Under the pieces are notes generated by a model. The model did no database searches and was not told where the DNA came from. It saw only the letters and a program-made list of their open reading frames with translations. Shown in pieces: positions 61,257 to 64,000 of a stretch of 64,000 bases of DNA. How positions within the stretch are numbered: the first letter of the stretch is position 1; every line of letters begins with the position of its first letter. Position numbers and translations under genes: made by a program. Source of the DNA: Deltaproteobacteria bacterium (GTDB taxonomy: Bacteria > Desulfobacterota > Desulfomonilia > UBA1062); contig JAHDOV010000014.1 of assembly GCA_018434685.1 (NCBI GenBank), positions 148,271-212,270 of the forward strand. Direction: 5' to 3'.

Positions 61257-61347
61257 GCCGGGCGATGGCCGGATTGAGCCGGAAAACACCCCTTTATGAA
61301 GCTCGTCCTTGATTTTATCCCGCCGATCGTATTAGTTCTTCTCTATT

Positions 61348-61704
61348 ATGGAAGAGATAACCTTGAACAACGGCGTAAGGGTTCAGGTCGAGGACAAGAC
61401 CGCTGTCCTGGCCGGGGATTTGTACATGGTGCACTTTGAATTCACCACGGAGGTGGACCTGGACGGCAATGATGTCGAGCTCCGGCGGTATTGCAGGGGT
61501 GACCTGCTGCGGTATACGCGGGTGTTAAAGAAGCCTGCCGTGCACGAGCGGGATCTTCAAGAGGTGAGTGCGTCCATGAAGGATTCCTTTCTTGCGACGA
61601 ATCTGCCCTACCTGGAACATCCGAAGTTTGTCATCCGCTTCAAGGAGAAGATGCTGAAGGACTTCCAGGAAGAGGAGGAGAAGGAACGCCGCGCCAATGG
61701 GTAG
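61348..61704 (+). CDS. small conserved-looking hypothetical protein
   Basis: A 118-aa soluble protein: a beta-rich first half (ITLNNGVRVQVEDKTAVLAGDLYMVHFEFTTEVDL) and a charged helical end (FKEKMLKDFQEEEEKERR). I do not recognise it. Its last 8 bases overlap the start of mutS, so the two are probably translated together. Confidence 0.7.
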   Translation: MEEITLNNGVRVQVEDKTAVLAGDLYMVHFEFTTEVDLDGNDVELRRYCRGDLLRYTRVLKKPAVHERDLQEVSASMKDSFLATNLPYLEHPKFVIRFKEKMLKDFQEEEEKERRANG

Positions 61705-64000
61705 CCTCACTCCCATGATGCAGCAGTACCTGGACATCAAGAAGGATCACGCCGGTACGATCCTCTTCTACCGCATGGGTGACTTCTACGAGATGTTCTA
61801 TGATGACGCCATCCATGCATCCAAGATCCTGGGGATCGCCCTGACGACAAGGGACAAGGGCAGGGAGAACCCGGTGCCCATGTGCGGTGTGCCCTGCCAC
61901 AGTGCCGGCTCCTACATCTCGCGGCTCATCCGGCTGGGCAACAAGGTGGCCATCTGCGAGCAGGGAGAGGTAAAGGATGGTGCAAAGGGCCTGATGCCCC
62001 GGGAGGTGGTGCAGGTCATCACCCCGGGTCTCATCGTGGAGGACGACCAGCTCTCGAGCGAGAAGGCCAATTACCTCATGGCGGTATGCACGAACTCCAG
62101 GGAGGATCTCTACGGCATCGCCTTTATCGATATCTCCACCGGCGATTTCCGGGTGACCGAGACGGCATCGAGGCAGGACTTTGAAAACGAGGTGTTCAGG
62201 GTATCACCCAGCGAGATCATCACCTGCCACGACGACATCGCCCCGAAGGGGTTTTACGTCACCCGCCGTGACGTCCCCATGGATGCCCAGAGGGCAGGGG
62301 ATCTTCTCGCCGCCCACTTCAGGACCCTGGGGATCGACGGGCTGGGCCTGAAGGACCACGCCCCGGCGCTGGTTGCCTCGGGCATGGTGCTCGATTATGT
62401 CCGTGAAACCCAGAAGGGCGTGCTCAGCCACATCATCTCGCTCAAGTTCTACAATCCCGGCAGGTATATGATGCTCGGGGCCAACACCAAGCGGAACCTC
62501 GAACTGTTCGAATCCATCTCGGGCAATGATTCGGGCACGCTCTTTAAGGTGATGAACCGGACGAACACCCCCATGGGGGCGCGAAAACTCTCGGACTGGA
62601 TATCCTTTCCCCTCATGGATACCGGGGAGATCGCCTCCCGGCTCGACGCGGTGGAGGAGTGTGTCGGCAGCCCGGATATCCTCGGCGGGATCAGGGATTT
62701 CTTGGATGAGATCCCGGATCTCGAACGCATTACAGGAAGGATCTCCGCAGGCTCGGCATCGCCGCGGGACGTGGTCTCGCTGGGGGCGGGGCTCGCTCAG
62801 GTTCCCGGGATGAAAGAACTCCTGGAGCGGTGCCGAAGCGCGCTCCTGAGAGATCTCCTGGCGTGGCTGAATCCCCTGGACGAGGTGAGGACGAAGATAC
62901 GGGAGACTATCGTGCCCGAGCCCCCCAACAAGCTCGGAGACGGGGGGGTGATCGGCCGGGGTGTCGATGCTGAGCTGGACGAGCTCAGGTCTCTGAGAAA
63001 GGACTCGCGGCAGTGGATCGCGGCGCTGGAAACCACTGAGCGGCAGTCCACGGGTATTTCCACGCTCAAGATCGGGTACAACCGGGTGTTCGGCTACTAT
63101 ATCGAGATCTCCAAGGGCAACGCCGAGCGGGCCCCCGAACACTACATCCGCAAACAGACCCTGGTGAATGCGGAACGGTTCATAACCCCGGAACTCAAGG
63201 AGTACGAGGTAAAGCTCCTGGGTGCGCAGGATGCCATATCCCGCATAGAGGCCCGGATCTTCGGCGAGGTGCGGGAATTCCTCCTGGGGTTCATACCCGA
63301 AATCAAACACACCATCACGGCCATTGCCACCCTCGATGTCGTGGCCTCGCTCGCATGGATGAGCAGGGAGAACGGGTACAAAAGGCCGCAGGTAGTACCG
63401 GGCAGGGACATCGTCCTGGATGCCGGGAGACACCCCGTGGTGGAAAAGATGCTCAGGGCCGGCGAGTTCGTGCCGAACGACTGCACCTTTGACGGTGCGC
63501 GGGATTCCGTCCATATCATCACCGGTCCCAACATGGCCGGCAAATCCACCTTCATGCGGCAGATTGCGCTCATGACCATCATGGCGCAGATGGGCTCGTT
63601 CGTCCCTGCCGACCGGGCGACCATCGGCATCGTGGACCGGGTGTTCACCAGGATAGGTGCCCTGGACAACCTCTCGGCAGGACAGAGCACCTTTCTCGTG
63701 GAGATGAGCGAGACCGCCGAGATCCTCAACAATGCAACCGAAAGCAGCCTCGTCATCCTCGATGAGATCGGCAGGGGAACGTCCACCTATGACGGGATGT
63801 CACTGGCCTGGGCCGTGGCCGAATACCTGGACAGGAAGAACATCAGGACATTCTTTGCCACCCACTACCACGAGCTCGCAGACCTTGCGCGCAGGCACAA
63901 GGCCATAAAGAACTTTCACATGGCTGTTGAAGAGAGCGGGTATGAGGTGATCTTCCTGCGGGAGGTGAAGCGGGGCGCCATCGGCAGGAGCTACGGCATC
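61697..64000 (+). CDS. mutS: DNA mismatch repair protein MutS (3' end outside window)
   Basis: Recognises mismatches and starts repair. The first 768 residues are present without a stop up to the window edge. The mismatch-binding motif F-x-E is in YRMGDFYEMFYDDA (about residues 25-38). Connector, core and clamp domains follow. The ATPase domain has Walker A GPNMAGKSTFMRQ (about 611-623), the SAGQSTFLVEMSE signature, Walker B LVILDEIGRGTSTYDG and FFATHYHELADL. The remaining C-terminal part of about 100 aa lies beyond the window. The ATG at 61697 overlaps the upstream gene. Confidence 0.97.
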   Translation, partial: MGSLTPMMQQYLDIKKDHAGTILFYRMGDFYEMFYDDAIHASKILGIALTTRDKGRENPVPMCGVPCHSAGSYISRLIRLGNKVAICEQGEVKDGAKGLMPREVVQVITPGLIVEDDQLSSEKANYLMAVCTNSREDLYGIAFIDISTGDFRVTETASRQDFENEVFRVSPSEIITCHDDIAPKGFYVTRRDVPMDAQRAGDLLAAHFRTLGIDGLGLKDHAPALVASGMVLDYVRETQKGVLSHIISLKFYNPGRYMMLGANTKRNLELFESISGNDSGTLFKVMNRTNTPMGARKLSDWISFPLMDTGEIASRLDAVEECVGSPDILGGIRDFLDEIPDLERITGRISAGSASPRDVVSLGAGLAQVPGMKELLERCRSALLRDLLAWLNPLDEVRTKIRETIVPEPPNKLGDGGVIGRGVDAELDELRSLRKDSRQWIAALETTERQSTGISTLKIGYNRVFGYYIEISKGNAERAPEHYIRKQTLVNAERFITPELKEYEVKLLGAQDAISRIEARIFGEVREFLLGFIPEIKHTITAIATLDVVASLAWMSRENGYKRPQVVPGRDIVLDAGRHPVVEKMLRAGEFVPNDCTFDGARDSVHIITGPNMAGKSTFMRQIALMTIMAQMGSFVPADRATIGIVDRVFTRIGALDNLSAGQSTFLVEMSETAEILNNATESSLVILDEIGRGTSTYDGMSLAWAVAEYLDRKNIRTFFATHYHELADLARRHKAIKNFHMAVEESGYEVIFLREVKRGAIGRSYGI

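Noticed and set aside
1..64000. CRISPR arrays
   Set aside because: No regularly spaced direct repeats were seen anywhere; the only short tandem repeat is the 12-bp coding one at 57406-57441.

Overview
The window looks like a chromosomal segment of a GC-rich, flagellated, Gram-negative anaerobe, most likely a deltaproteobacterium in the broad sense (Desulfobacterota or a close relative). This rests on the type II secretion and flagellar gene order, sigma-54 promoters in front of both flagellar operons, many TTG/GTG starts with strong AAGGAGG ribosome sites, an anaerobic sulfatase-maturating radical SAM enzyme, and lipoprotein/outer-membrane genes. The lineage is an inference; no rRNA gene is present.

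Layout. 1-6.6 kb: housekeeping genes (folD, an unrecognised protein, RNase P RNA on the minus strand, NAD synthetase, a metallo-beta-lactamase-fold hydrolase, rfbC). 7.0-15.0 kb: a PpiC-type lipoprotein followed by gspF-G-H-I-J-K-L-M-N, most of a type II secretion system without gspC, D or E. 15.0-19.1 kb: four overlapping plus-strand genes (phosphoribosyltransferase, PAS-PAS-GGDEF diguanylate cyclase, HAD phosphatase, MFS transporter). 19.3-29.8 kb: two flagellar operons, fliK-flgD-flgE and motA-motB-motB-fliL-M-N-O-P-Q-R, each behind an almost ideal -24/-12 promoter. The block stops at fliR with no flhB/flhA, next to what looks like an IS21-type insertion-sequence end.

30.0-46.6 kb: a run of 17 minus-strand genes. 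In transcription order they are a small monooxygenase-fold protein, a cytosolic arylsulfatase, a pentameric ligand-gated ion channel homologue, a SulP anion transporter, an anaerobic sulfatase maturase with a SEC-C tail, three small membrane proteins (DUF1622, unnamed, DUF202), two outer-membrane proteins, several small exported or lipid-anchored proteins (glycine-zipper, DUF3313, an LTXXQ-like protein), a patatin autotransporter of the PlpD type and a zinc phospholipase C-like protein. Upstream lie a sigma-54 promoter, a perfect 30-bp palindrome about 130 bp before the predicted start, and a GAF-GAF-PAS-PAS-AAA-HTH sigma-54 activator. I regard this as the most interesting system here: an enhancer-controlled sulfatase/ion channel/phospholipase gene set.

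50.1-59.1 kb: small exported proteins, a REP-like repeat and a type I restriction-modification locus in the order hsdR-hsdS-(rhuM fragment)-(AlbA_2 ATPase)-hsdM, with AT-rich specificity domains. 59.6-64.0 kb: a long NDK-like protein, a lipoprotein, a small unknown protein and mutS, which runs off the window end.

Long reading frames antisense to real genes are common here because of GC-rich third codon positions; they were left out.
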